From: Pithys albifrons albifrons
Lineage: Eukaryota; Chordata; Aves; Passeriformes; Thamnophilidae
Direction: 5' to 3'
NCBI RefSeq assembly: GCF_047495875.1
Contig: NC_092459.1
Span: forward strand, 16,477,795 to 16,541,794
DNA length: 64,000 nt
Positions 49,234-59,758 of the stretch are shown here, one piece after another. The notes under the pieces were generated by a model. That model searched no databases. It was not told the DNA's origin and worked only from the letters and a program-made list of their open reading frames with translations. Numbering within the stretch: position 1 is the first letter of the stretch; every line of letters starts with the position of its first letter. The translations under genes were made by a program, and so were the position numbers.

Positions 49234-49348
49234 AGGTTGGAATAGGGCTCTGAGTGAAAGGTGTCGCTGTCAATGGCAGGAGGGCTGAAACTAGGTGGTC
49301 TTTAAGATCCCTCCAAACTAAGCCATTCTATGATTCTGTTCTATGATA

Positions 49349-50689
49349 ACCTTGATTTTTTTATCTTTAATTAGCAACTTTTTACAGCTAACACTTCCAA
49401 ATGTTCCAAGTTATAAATCTAAGATGTATAAAGGTCAGTCTTTGCCACAAGTCTACCATTTCAGTACTAGTCCTAATGTAACACAGATAGTTTATCTGCA
49501 ATCTGAAAAAAAACAATTTGAAAAAATAGAAGGGATACCTGGTGACAGCAGTCAAAACTCAATTTAAAAAAACCCAAACCAAACCCTAAATATTGCATTC
49601 TGTAAGTCCTGTGCCTCACTCTAGCAGTCCATGAGACAGCTTTCAGATCTGTCAGCTGATTTCAGTCACATTTGGAATAAGAATAGGGCACTCAAAGATG
49701 GATGGTTGGACAACATGCAAGAGCCCCCCTATTCCTCCAAATCTACAACATGAGTTTAGCACTTACAAGTTCAGCACTGAGCAAATAATCATGGGATCTT
49801 AACATTGGGCTCCACAAAGCAATAGGAGACCAGAACTCAGTAGTTCTGCCTCCCTTAGAACTATTTATCAATGAGTATGGAATTGAAGCTACTATATGCG
49901 TGGTAGAAGCAAAACGCAAAGAGCTGAATTTGCTCAGTGTTCTGAAAGGTGATGCACAGTCAGAGTGGGATTGTTAATGATCCAGCCTGTAACAGATTTC
50001 TAAGCAGGGTATGATTGTATAAAGGGTTTGAAGAATAGCACTTACCTTTAACCAAACAGAAAAACTGATCTAACAGAGACAGCCACTTTTGTCTGCATTC
50101 AAGGAAGGAAAAATGGAAGACATGGAGGTAAGAGGAAGGTAAAGATGCAAAAAGGTTTGCTGAGGATAAATTTGGCCAGACCAGTCTGCTATCTATTTCT
50201 GTCTTATTTTTAGATACAGAAAACAATGTTGATCTAATTTACCACACATTACCTGAAGGACTCCTTCATATAGGATGTTGTTGGTGATTGAAGTTTATGC
50301 AAATTCATAAACAATCAGAAAAAATTCATTGGAGAAACGTCCCTCAAGGCTATTAAATATATAGACACATATTCCAATTAGGAAGTCTGTAAGCCATACA
50401 TTTATGGAGGTAAGGAGATACTTTGAGGGAAGTAAAGCTGTATACTCATCCCATTTTTATTCTTGTTCATAGATGTGGGCTATTGACAGATAGACCTTTA
50501 ATCTGATCAGTATGACCATCCTCATACTCTTATGTTCTTATCTGAGCTTCACTGAAATATGTGACAGGAAGTTATTAATTAAGCTGGAGAAGATGTGGAA
50601 ATAATTTCGGAATTTTAAAATGGATAAAGCAAGGGCTGTGTCAGCTATCACAGCGATGATTCTTCCTCTCAACTCAGCACTGTTGAGTT
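49349..50689. other. Unique AT-rich DNA, no gene seen
   Basis: No recognised gene or repeat. Largest frame 88 codons (49960-50226, minus), without motif. Confidence 0.55.
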
Positions 50690-51175
50690 CATACCCGGCA
50701 CCATTCTGTGCTCCTCAGAACAAAAGAGATATGGTGCTCTTTCAGAGAGTCCAGTGAAGGATCACAAAGATGACTAAGAGCATGTTATATGTGAAAAAAG
50801 CCTAGGAGAGCTGGAACTGTTTAGTCCAGAGAAGAGAACAGAAGACTCAGGGGCATCTTGATAAAGTATATAAACACCTGAAGGGAGGGTGCAAAGAGGT
50901 CAAAGCCAGGATCTCATCAATGGTACCCAGTGACAGAAACATAGGGACACAAACCAATAGGCATGAACAGAAACAGAGGAAGTGCTGTCTGAACATTGAG
51001 AAACACTGCTACTGTGAGGGTGACCCAGCACCGGCATAGATTGTCCAGAAACTCAAAAGCCATCTGGACATGATTCTGCGCAACATGTTCTAGATGACAC
51101 TACTTGAGCAGGAGAGCTGGACCAGATGACCTCCAGAAGCCCATTTCAACCCCAGCTATGCTGTGATTCTATGAC
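50690..51175 (+). mobile_element. CR1 LINE fragment f, diverged
   Basis: A plus-strand CR1 3' portion. It starts near 'cccggcaccattctgtgctc', shows ORF2 C-terminal landmarks ('aaaagagatatggtgctctt', 'aactgtttagtccagagaag', 'acctgaagggagggtgcaaa') and ends with 'gctggaccagatgacctcca' and the tail 'gctgtgattctatga'. It is more diverged than fragments b, d and e, with many small indels and no coding frame left. Fragment g faces it with its own 3' end 344 bp away. Confidence 0.9.
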
Positions 51176-51518
51176 TGCAGAGAATGGAAGTGAATGATAG
51201 AACTGCACAAGGGTCCCATCTTATTCCTGGGGTACACATTAAATTGGCCGATTAAACTGAGCTGTATATCCCTGCTAATGAAAGGAATGACTGGAGTAAA
51301 GCATAGAAGAACTTAAAGGACCCTGAAGACAGGAAAAGTAAAAAGACAGGAAAAGTAAAAATCGGAGAAAAAGAATACAAAGCACCACATTCTGTTTATC
51401 AGCTGGAGAAGCAGAAGAGAGGGACTCGGAGTGCTAGCCTGTCAGGGAGGTAAGACAAAAGCTGTATGCTGTTGGGTCTCTACCTGTACCTTTACTTTGC
51501 TTTATTTACAACCTTACA
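51176..51518. repeat. Spacer between CR1 tails, with a 17-bp tandem copy
   Basis: Unique DNA separating two CR1s whose 3' ends face each other. At 51328-51361 the 17-bp unit GACAGGAAAAGTAAAAA occurs twice in tandem without mismatch. Confidence 0.7.
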
Positions 51519-52600
51519 ACCATAGAATCATTAAGGTTGGAAAAGACCTCCAAGATCATTGAGTCCAACATTTGACTGAACATCACCATGTCAACTAAAC
51601 CATAGCACTGTCACACGCAATCACCTCTAACACTTCCTGGGTTGGTGACTCCTGTGCCTCCCTCCCTTGGCAGCCTGGCTTAACCAATCTTTCAGTGAAA
51701 AATTTCTTCCTTATGTCCAACCTGAACCTCCCTGGTACAACCCCTGATCCCCTCATCCAAATAATTGATAAAAGTAATACACAGGACTGGCCCCAACACT
51801 GGGCCTTGGGGAACCCCAGTAGTGGCCATCTGCCAACAGAATGCAGCACCACTCACCACCACTCTCTGGGTCTGGGCATCCTGCCAGTTTTTAATCCAAC
51901 AAAAAGTGCATCTCTCCAAGCCAAGGGCTGTCAGCTTCTCCAGGAGAATGCTGTGGGAGACAGTATCAAAGGCTTGCTGAAGACCAGGTAGACACATCAC
52001 AGACTTTTCCTCATCCAGTAGGTGGGTCAGTTGGTCCTAACAGGAGATCAGGTTGGTCAATCAGAACTTGCCTTTCCTAAACCCATGCTGATCCTCTGAT
52101 TATTCTTTACATGTTGCATGACAGCATTCAAGATGAACTGTTCCGTGACCTTCCCAGGCACCGAGGTCAGGCTGACATGCCTGTAGTTCCCTGGGTCCTC
52201 CCTTCAACCCTTCTTGTAGATGTGTGTCACATTGGCTAACCTCCAGTCCTCTGAGACCTCCACTTTTAACCAGAACTGATGATAAATGATGGAAAGTGTC
52301 TTGGTGATCTCCTCTGCCTCAGTACCCTTGGGTGAATCCCATCCAATCTCCACAGACTTGTGAGTGTCTGAGTGGCTCAGCAAGTAACAAACTACTTTCT
52401 CCTGGGTTGAAGGCGGTCTGTTCTTCTCCCAGTCCCAGCTTACCAGCTCAGGGGGCTGGTTGCCCTGAGGATAATTAGTCTTTCTGTAAGTCTAAGACAA
52501 AGAAATCATTAAGTATCTCAACCTTTTCCTCGTCCTTTGTCACTATGTTCCCCTTTCCATTCAATAAAGCCTGAAGATTTTCCTTAGCCTGGTAACAGAG
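51519..52600 (-). mobile_element. CR1 LINE fragment g with internal deletion
   Basis: Minus-strand CR1. Its 3' end is at 51519 ('accatagaatcattaaggtt'); the ORF2 C-terminal region follows to about 51742, then sequence jumps directly into the reverse transcriptase region ('ccctgatcccctcatccaaa'), and continues toward the 5' side to about 52600. Fragment i (59759-61135) has about 640 bp between the two points joined here, so this copy has an internal deletion. The two copies are otherwise closely alike, indicating the same CR1 subfamily. Confidence 0.92.
51692..52000 (-). pseudogene. CR1 ORF2 reverse transcriptase remnant, deleted
   Basis: A 102-codon frame on the minus strand with reverse transcriptase motif blocks 'LQQAFDTVSHSILLEKL' and 'TTGVPQGPVLGPVL', then 'FINYLDEGIRG', after which the deletion joins it to 'HKEEIFH' from the C-terminal region. 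The catalytic FADD that should follow is removed by the deletion, so this copy cannot encode an active enzyme. A further upstream block ('NIVTKDEEKVEILNDFF', near 52500-52560) is in a separate frame. Confidence 0.87.
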
Positions 52601-52615
52601 TCCACCTAAACTGAG

Positions 52616-52990
52616 TGCCATGAATTTCTCACAAAGAAGGGACTCGACATTACCTGATAGGTGCCCTGTATCATGCACTGTGCAGCAAATTGCACTGAGC
52701 TAGTTTGTAGAGCCACTGTTTCTGCGGAGCCCAAAACGCTGCATCCCTGTCCACGTGGTATCGACGCCACTCTGCCAATCACATTCCCTTTGCTTAGTTT
52801 TCCCCTGGTCATAGGAGCAGATTTGCACAGGTTTGTAAAAACCAACAGTTTATTATGTTTGGAGGAGATGAAACTACCTTCCAGCTTCCCAGGAAACTGT
52901 GAGGCAGTGGAAGCCAGACTGCAGGATTCATGGGATCAGGCTGTGGTCAGACTGGAGCTGGGCTCAGAAGCCGGGGAATGAGGGCATTCA
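52616..52990 (-). mobile_element. Possible solo LTR, unclassified
   Basis: Directly beyond CR1 g lies a non-CR1 segment that may be an LTR: TG at 52616, CA at 52989-52990, flanked by ACTGAG and AATGAG (5 of 6 matching). An AATAAA lies on the minus strand (complement of about 52850-52855). There is no clear TATA box, and termini of this kind can be found by chance. Low confidence. Confidence 0.3.
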
Positions 52991-52996
52991 AATGAG

Positions 52997-55900
52997 ATGG
53001 ACAAAGATCTTCCTCCTTCCACTCAGATTCTTTCTGCTTTGTTTGTTTATTTTTAATTACAGTAATCATGCAATATAAAATGCATAAATTAACCCCTTGG
53101 GCTGTAACAAAGCATGGTCAGGATGGTATGTTTACAGCACCTGTATACATAGCCTATAGCCAGGTGAGAAGTGGTGCACCAGGTCCTCCTTGGGACCTTT
53201 GAGAAGGGTGCAGATCTGCTCCCTATCAGGACATGTTGCTGTGCTTCTTCTCCTGCTGGGGATTCCAGACTGAAAAGACCTTCATGAAACTTTATCTTGA
53301 TGTTCAAGCAATGTTTCCAAAAAAGCTTTGATTTGAATATTGACAGTGCCTAAATGAAGTAGGTATTTTGATTGACTTGCTAGTCGCAAGTCCTAAGGCT
53401 GCCTGCCTCTAAAATTGATAGTCCAACCAAATAATTCCCCATGGGGATGAGTATTTATTACCTTTCTCCAATATGAAAATAATTGAACATGAATTGTGTT
53501 TAAAGTGGGAAGGTCAGAAAGAATTCAGCTACTTAGAGTCATTGACTTGTTGAGAACGTTATTCTCAAATCTAACAGAAGCACTGAATGTGTTGTGGCTA
53601 AATCTGGTTCTTCACCAACTAAGGTTAAATGTCCTTTTTCATGGGTAAATTATGTGGCTGAGCCTTTCTAAGAAATATATTTAGTGAAAACATTTTTCTC
53701 AGATGCATTTCTGAACTGATTAACAAACACCAATATTTTCATAGGAACTAGGATTTTCTTAGCCCAGTTCCACAGGGGTGAAAAACAAATGACAGGAAAT
53801 ATGTTATTTAGCATGTTCAGATAAGCTGTCTTCTGGTTGTTTAAGCCTTAAGATCTTATCCCCTCAATAGTCATTCTTGTCAAGGCAGATACATGAGCAT
53901 CTGAGGTCTGTATTTCTAGAGACCTGTGTTGAATCCTAGTATTTTATTTAGGGAAAGATGATATTGCTAAGTTGTCCCAAGGGACAAAATTTACCACTGG
54001 AGAAAATCCAAGTGGATTTTAAAAGTAGACTATCAACCCAGAGACTGATCTTGATGACTAGTGATCTCCATATTATTTCATCAACATAAGGCCTAAAGAT
54101 GCCTCCAGGAGAAGAGGGAAGATACAGGAAGAATCTGGTTAGACTTGGCTTAGCAGGCAGCAAGGACCAATGTGGAGTACTAAATATTTTGAGAAAAAGG
54201 AGAAAAAGAAGGAAGCTGGAGGTCCTGAAGGTCACTGTAGGAGCAGGAAGGAGCAGCCTGACATAGCCAGCACTGAAACAGGCGCAGTGGTGCCCTGCTC
54301 CCACCTGTAGATGAGTGTTGGGGCACTGTACTCTGTTTCTGGAAGTAAGGTGATGAGTTTAAAACTTGCACTGGTGGTGTAAGTGGGACCTGCAAAGTCT
54401 GTGAACTAGTGGAGGGAGCTGGAGGTACACTCCTTCACACAGCACTTAAAGCAATTGTGCCCATGACACAATGTCACTGTCTGAGTGTGGAAAGCATGTG
54501 TGTTATTTGTCAGGACATGGCTATTTATACAAGTTCATGGAGGGCTCAAGTTGGGAGAGGATGGTGTTCAGGCACACATTTTGGTGATACCTTTATGTTT
54601 TCTCTGCACGTGTCTGCACATCAGTGTGCATCATGTTCACACTGACAGCCCAGAGAGGGATCAGTTGCATTATTATCTAGACCCCAACAGTGTGCTTGGA
54701 TATGATGATGACACTAATATACACTATTATATACAAAGAAAACTGCACTGAGAAAAGCAAGGAGGACAGCAGATGGGAGCTGCAGCTTACCAGGTGTGGG
54801 GCTTTATAAGGACTACTTGTCTGGAGTTTTTAGTCATCATTTCATATGGTACTTTCTCAAAAAAAGCCAATGTAGTTCTGGTCTCTCAATTACATGTTTG
54901 TGTGCTTGTACACATATGTACATAACTATCTGTAATCTTTCTCTGTAATACTGCCACCATGACTTTTTTTTTAAATCAGAGCAGTTGCTAGTGGCTCTGT
55001 CTCTACTTGTTTCCTTTTGCAATGAAGATACAATTTCACAGAGCAGATCTAACCGTTCTTATTTCCCGGAATGTATCAAAGTTTCATCTTTTTAAAAGGA
55101 AAGCTAGGAAAGGCACCTTGAGTATTATTGCTACTGCTGCTTCTCTTTAATGGTTATGTGGTGACACTGCTTCGCATAGGATTACTGTCACTGGTGCGGA
55201 GGGGATGGAAGATTGGCTGCCTTGAGGAATGAGATGAGACGATAAACGAGAGACGATGTTTCCTCTGCAGCATCTGGCTCTGTCTCTCAATTTTCACTCC
55301 ATGTGTTCTGTGTGCAGCCGAAGTGGGGTTTGTAGCAGTTTCTTCCCTTTACACACTTGCCATTGTCAGGCAACAGCAAGGAGAGTGAGAGAATTGTGAA
55401 AAATATTTTTTACTTAAAATAACTGTTCTGTGTAACTATTTGAGAGGGTTTAGCAGGCAAATGTGATAAAGCCAAAAGTTCAGCAGATCACTAAAGGTAC
55501 AGGATACAGTGGCAGAGTGATGAGTTAAATTGCTTTATTATTCTTTTGAAAGTATTGATGCAAATATTTTACTTATGTGCTTATACTGCAGTAACATGGT
55601 TTTCAGAGTGCTGCACTCCTGTTTAACTGAAATGAAAACCCTAAATTTCTTAGCTAAATTTTGCTTTGTGCAGCGAAGGCTGAAGTTTTCTCTGAAAATA
55701 TCACATTCCCTTATATTGACCACTTTGGTGTGCAGCAGTCAGAGCCAATTTAGGCCATTTTTTCTTCATATGCATCAAAAGCATCACAATCAAGACTGTC
55801 ATGGTAGGAGAGAAAAGTTGTAAAATGAGTGAGAGGCCCAACAGTGGGTAGAGAAGAGGGACTATTTCAGCTGACCTCCACTTGTCAGAGCACATTTTGC

Positions 55901-57267
55901 TCTGCAGGCAGGGCCATGTGGGTGGATCTCAAGCTTGCACCTGGCATCAAACAGGCTCTTCCAGGGGTTTTACCTTTTCTCTCTCCAAAGTTGTGTCTAT
56001 CCCAGATAATTTAAGTAAAAATGTTGTTCCGTAAAAAGCTCAGTAATGAGTTTCTATTGAAAGTTACCTGTAATAGTCTTTCTATTATTCGATGTCTGCT
56101 CCTTTCAGGGAAGGGTAATTAAAGAGCCAGAAGAGAAAAGAAGAAAAAATGTATCTCACCTTTCTGGCATATTTTCAAAGGACTCAATCAGGGACATGCA
56201 AAACAAAATTCCTTTAAAAACATGATTGATGTTGGAGCTTTAACAAGGTGCTGTCATTGGATACAGGAGCTTTTTATTAATGCATGTTGCATGATAGAAA
56301 GGTGTGGGACAGGATGCCAGGCTGTTGACAGTGTTTGTGTGTTGTATAAGTTTTACATGAAGAGATGGGCTATGCAGAGATGGATTTTGTTTCTTCTTTC
56401 ATGGGTTTATTTCTTTAATCTGAACTGAAACTGAAAGATCTTACTGTGAGGCAAGCATTTTGGGTGAAAATCTACCTTGAAGGAGAATATTTTATATACA
56501 GAATGTTATTTTCTCTAGAATTGAAATAATTAAAAGCTGGTAGTTGTACCCTATACTACGCACACTGCAGAGGGCTGGGAATCCATTCATGACCACGTGA
56601 AGTTCCCGAATTTCTGTATATATATGCACATATATAAACATGCATAAGTACATATTTCATATACACATATTCATCTATACTCATATATATCTAGATGATA
56701 TGTCAGTATGTATATATGATACATATGTGACAGTGCCATCAAGAAGAGTGGTAAAATCCTGTTAGCGCTGCCTCTCAATAGCCTTTAGAAGTTTCTGGTG
56801 GTAGGTGGGCTCTTTGTCACATATAGAGAAGGAAAATAAACTGTGAAATCCTTATTTTTGAAAATGCACTTCAAATGTGAGTAGTCTAATTTTTTTTGTT
56901 AGAGACATTTAGCTTGTCTATAAATAGACTAAATATATTTTCTTTTCCTCTCATTTATTTATTAATTTAATAGTGATTAGTTGCCTGTGTACAAGGCAAC
57001 CCTGATGAAATTAAAAATTTGATGGCTTTTATTAAGAGATTATAGCTACATCTTGCATACAGATACCAGTAGCTCTGAGAAAACCTAAAGTGGTCTTGCA
57101 CAGCATAGGAAGAAGTTAAACTGTAGGTACTAGTCAACAGTTTAAAATACATTCTAGAAAATATGTAGGATGACATTTTTCACCACCTTTCTAAAGAAGT
57201 TTCAGGAAAGCAGTAGTTTAAGGTTCACAAAGAACCAGAAATTCTGTTCAGGAAGCACCAAAGAAAA
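52997..57267. other. Unique AT-rich DNA, no gene seen (4 kb)
   Basis: No recognised gene. The longest frame is 118 codons on the minus strand (53948-54304), hydrophobic in places, with no motif I recognise. T runs lie near 54965-54972. An AT-rich microsatellite lies at 56618-56731 and is listed separately. Confidence 0.5.
56618..56731. repeat. AT-rich microsatellite (TATA/CATA)
   Basis: About 114 bp of degenerate TATA, CATA and GTATA units ('tatatatgcacatatataaa'). Much more eroded than the tract at 30.1 kb. Confidence 0.85.
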
Positions 57268-57437
57268 TAGAATCATAGAATCGATTGGGTTGGAAAAGAC
57301 CTCCAAGATCATCGAGTCCAACCCTTGGTCCAACTCTAGTCCATTTACTAGATCATGGCACTCAGCGCCACGTCCAATCTGTGTTTAAAAATCTCTAGGG
57401 ATGGTGAATCCGCCACCTCTCTGGGCAGCCCATTGGT
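57268..57437 (-). mobile_element. CR1 LINE fragment h, 3' end only
   Basis: 170 bp of minus-strand CR1: tail 'tagaatcatagaatcgattg', then 'gttggaaaagacctccaaga' and 'atcatcgagtccaacccttg', ending near 'cctctctgggcagcccattg'. The body is well preserved, suggesting a younger subfamily. Extreme 5' truncation. Confidence 0.95.
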
Positions 57438-58909
57438 TAATGGTGATTTGTTTTAAGCCAGAGAAGTTTGGGGTTTTTTAACTTTTTTTCCTAATGACCT
57501 CTGAGAGTTTTACCTAGAACTGTGGATAAGTATGGTAAATACTTTCACCAAGAATGGGGTTTGAAAGTGCAAACACTTATGGACATGGTTGGCGTTACTG
57601 AGATTTGTGCTTGACCAAGTGGGTATTTGTGATTTGCCCTGCCCCATGACTTCATCTTTTGCTTGAATCCGAGAGCTGAGAGCTGGCCCTGGCTGGATTC
57701 CAGCATTACTTAAACAGTTTTGTGCAGGTCTTAACTCAGATACCATTTTTTTGTGATGCTTTCACAAACAGCATTGAACACAGTCTGAACAGCAAGTCCA
57801 TTCACAAAAAAGTTCACACAGACAATAAATCTCTCACAACTGCTTGTATGATTGCTATGCTGCAGCACCAGCAACTTAAAGCACTGAAGAATTGTCCAGT
57901 AAACAGGAGATGCTGTTAGAAACTGGTAATAAAGTTTAGAGAATCATCTGGTGACAAATTTCAAAAAGAGCAGTCTTTCAATAGAAATGATGCTATTTTA
58001 ACACAAGTCGGAAAATTATCCAAGGGGTAGAAGATGAAAGGTTAAAAAACCCTCTAACTTTAGATAGTGACACACTCAGATACGTTTCTTTAGGTCCAAA
58101 GTGAAAATTGCCATTTAAGAATAGAGATTTCAAAAAAATGGTAGGGTTGGCAGAAGGACCTTGGATTTTGGAGACAATACGTTAACACAAGCATACTGTG
58201 TACATATTGCCAGAAATAAGAAGAAAAGGGCAATAAGATAAAACATTTGTCTAAATATATGTCTCAAGACCTGCACTCAGACAATGGAGCTTTTTCATCC
58301 ATTATATCAGAGCCATTAGATGAGCTCAGTAAATTTACAGTTTGAAAACAGCTAAATAAAATATAGGAATTTTTTTCAATAGAAGAGCTGTTCAGATTAG
58401 GGCCATTGTAGGGTGTGAAAAAAATATTTGGGACAAAATATCTGAAAAGCAAGAGATTGGCTAACACTGTTAGGAAACAATATTTTTTTCTGTTGAATAA
58501 TGTCCTTAAATTGGCCAAATGTCTTTGCAACAGATAATGAGCTATATTTCCTGACTACTGAGTCTCAGAAATTCTTAATTGCTCATAAATCCATGCACTG
58601 CAAAGTTTGGAACATTTAAGGAGTTGGTAACAGACTTCAAAGAAAAGGATTCCATACAGACTGCATTACTGGAAACTGAGGGACTATGGGTAAATAAGCA
58701 GGACTGCAGCTGACGTCTGATTTAGAAGAAAAAAAAACCCATATATTTTGGAGATTAAATCTTTCCTTCATGGTCAAGGATATCTGTCTTCTACAATGAT
58801 GATGACTTCTATGTATAGTCTGAGGCATGAATTTCAAACAATAATACATATCTTGCCTTAATGAAAAATGATCTTGGACTGTTCATTTTCCTTACATGTG
58901 TCTTTAGTT
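57438..58909. other. Unique AT-rich DNA, no gene seen
   Basis: No recognised gene or repeat. The longest frame is 88 codons (58264-58530, minus). Confidence 0.55.
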
Positions 58910-58915
58910 ACTTGA

Positions 58916-59250
58916 TGTAACCGGGGGGAGGCGGGTTTTTGGACCTGAGAGACGACTTCACAGAAGTTAGCAGCAACAGGCTCCTTTATTCCTACGCACA
59001 CACACTTAAATACATCTTTAAGACTGTAACCTTCCACAGGTGCTGACACTTTGGCACTGATTATTGATTAACAATGTTGTTTATATTACAAAGCCCTTCA
59101 TAATTGGCTGACCATGCACATCTGCCGAGAAAGTCGGCAGCAGCCATTTCTGATTTCATTAATTAGTTCTTAAGGCTACAGCACTTATTTACATAGGCAG
59201 TTCAGCATATGGCTTGCTTTTTAGGTGAAATACCATATAAAATTCCAACA
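58916..59250 (-). mobile_element. Solo LTR, ERVK/alpharetrovirus-like, 335 bp, 6-bp TSD
   Basis: TGTAACCGGGGGGAG to ATTCCAACA with perfect 6-bp duplications ACTTGA at 58910-58915 and 59251-59256. On the minus strand TATTTAAG (complement of 59005-59012) precedes AATAAAGGAGCC (complement of 58979-58990) by about 15 bp. The small size and compact promoter/polyA layout resemble avian alpharetrovirus-type LTRs. It shares the AATAAAGG arrangement with the LTR at 48772. No internal region remains. The sharp duplication suggests a relatively recent insertion. Confidence 0.94.
58985..59012 (-). promoter_or_regulatory. LTR TATA-like box and polyA signal
   Basis: Minus-strand TATTTAAG (59005-59012) and AATAAA (58985-58990), spaced as in short-R LTRs. 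Confidence 0.55.
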
Positions 59251-59256
59251 ACTTGA

Positions 59257-59758
59257 AACAGAAGGAGTCACATAAAGGATAACAATGCTGTATACTTGTG
59301 AAAAGGACAAAAGATAGTCAGGTCTTCACATTGGCACATCCTCTCATGCACTTATACACTACCCACATGGTCAGTGTCATATTTCTTGCACCTGACCAAG
59401 AGTCTTCTACTACTCTGCTACAACACCTTGTTGCGGTAAGATATTTTTGTTTCTCACTTTGAGGGAGAGCTCAATGTGGCCTCACTTGTTCATAAGGATA
59501 CTCGTATGTAGAAAAGTCTATTTCTTGAAGGCTTGTGCCTTGCACCTGTGATCTTGAAATAAACAGTTTGGTTACGACTCCAATTGCATGTCTCATCACT
59601 TCTTTGAAATCTATATATCTTCCATTAGAACAGTGTTCAAAAGCCCCTCCTTTACATCTCAGCCAGTATTTGTCAAGCCTATGTTTCAAACCTAGCACAA
59701 AAGTTAAGATAAAGAAAAGCTTCCAAACATCAGTTAGTAAGAGCAGCACTAGCAGGTA
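59257..59758. other. Unique DNA with an unrecognised 92-codon frame
   Basis: No repeat recognised. A 92-codon minus-strand frame (59471-59749) contains an ordinary-looking segment ('KYWLRCKGGAFEHCSNGRY') after a hydrophobic start. I recognise no family. It lies outside the duplication of the neighbouring LTR, so it is not part of that provirus. Confidence 0.4.

Larger units (their letters stand above)
46925..49348 (+). mobile_element. CR1 LINE fragment e, long, broken by two LTR insertions
   Basis: The longest CR1 in the window. CR1 sequence occupies about 46925-47958, 48248-48771 and 49240-49348, all plus strand, ending in the tail 'cattctatgattctgttcta'. The left part spans ORF2 from upstream of the reverse transcriptase, the middle part the ORF2 C-terminal half, and the right part the 3' end. 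Two LTRs interrupt it: 47959-48247 and 48772-49233. Some CR1 sequence between the first and second parts is missing, so the first insertion is accompanied by a deletion. Many frameshifts and stops show an old copy. Confidence 0.92.

Noticed and set aside
53948..54304. 118-codon minus-strand frame with hydrophobic stretches
   Set aside because: No recognisable family; a second minus-strand frame overlaps it; consistent with chance.
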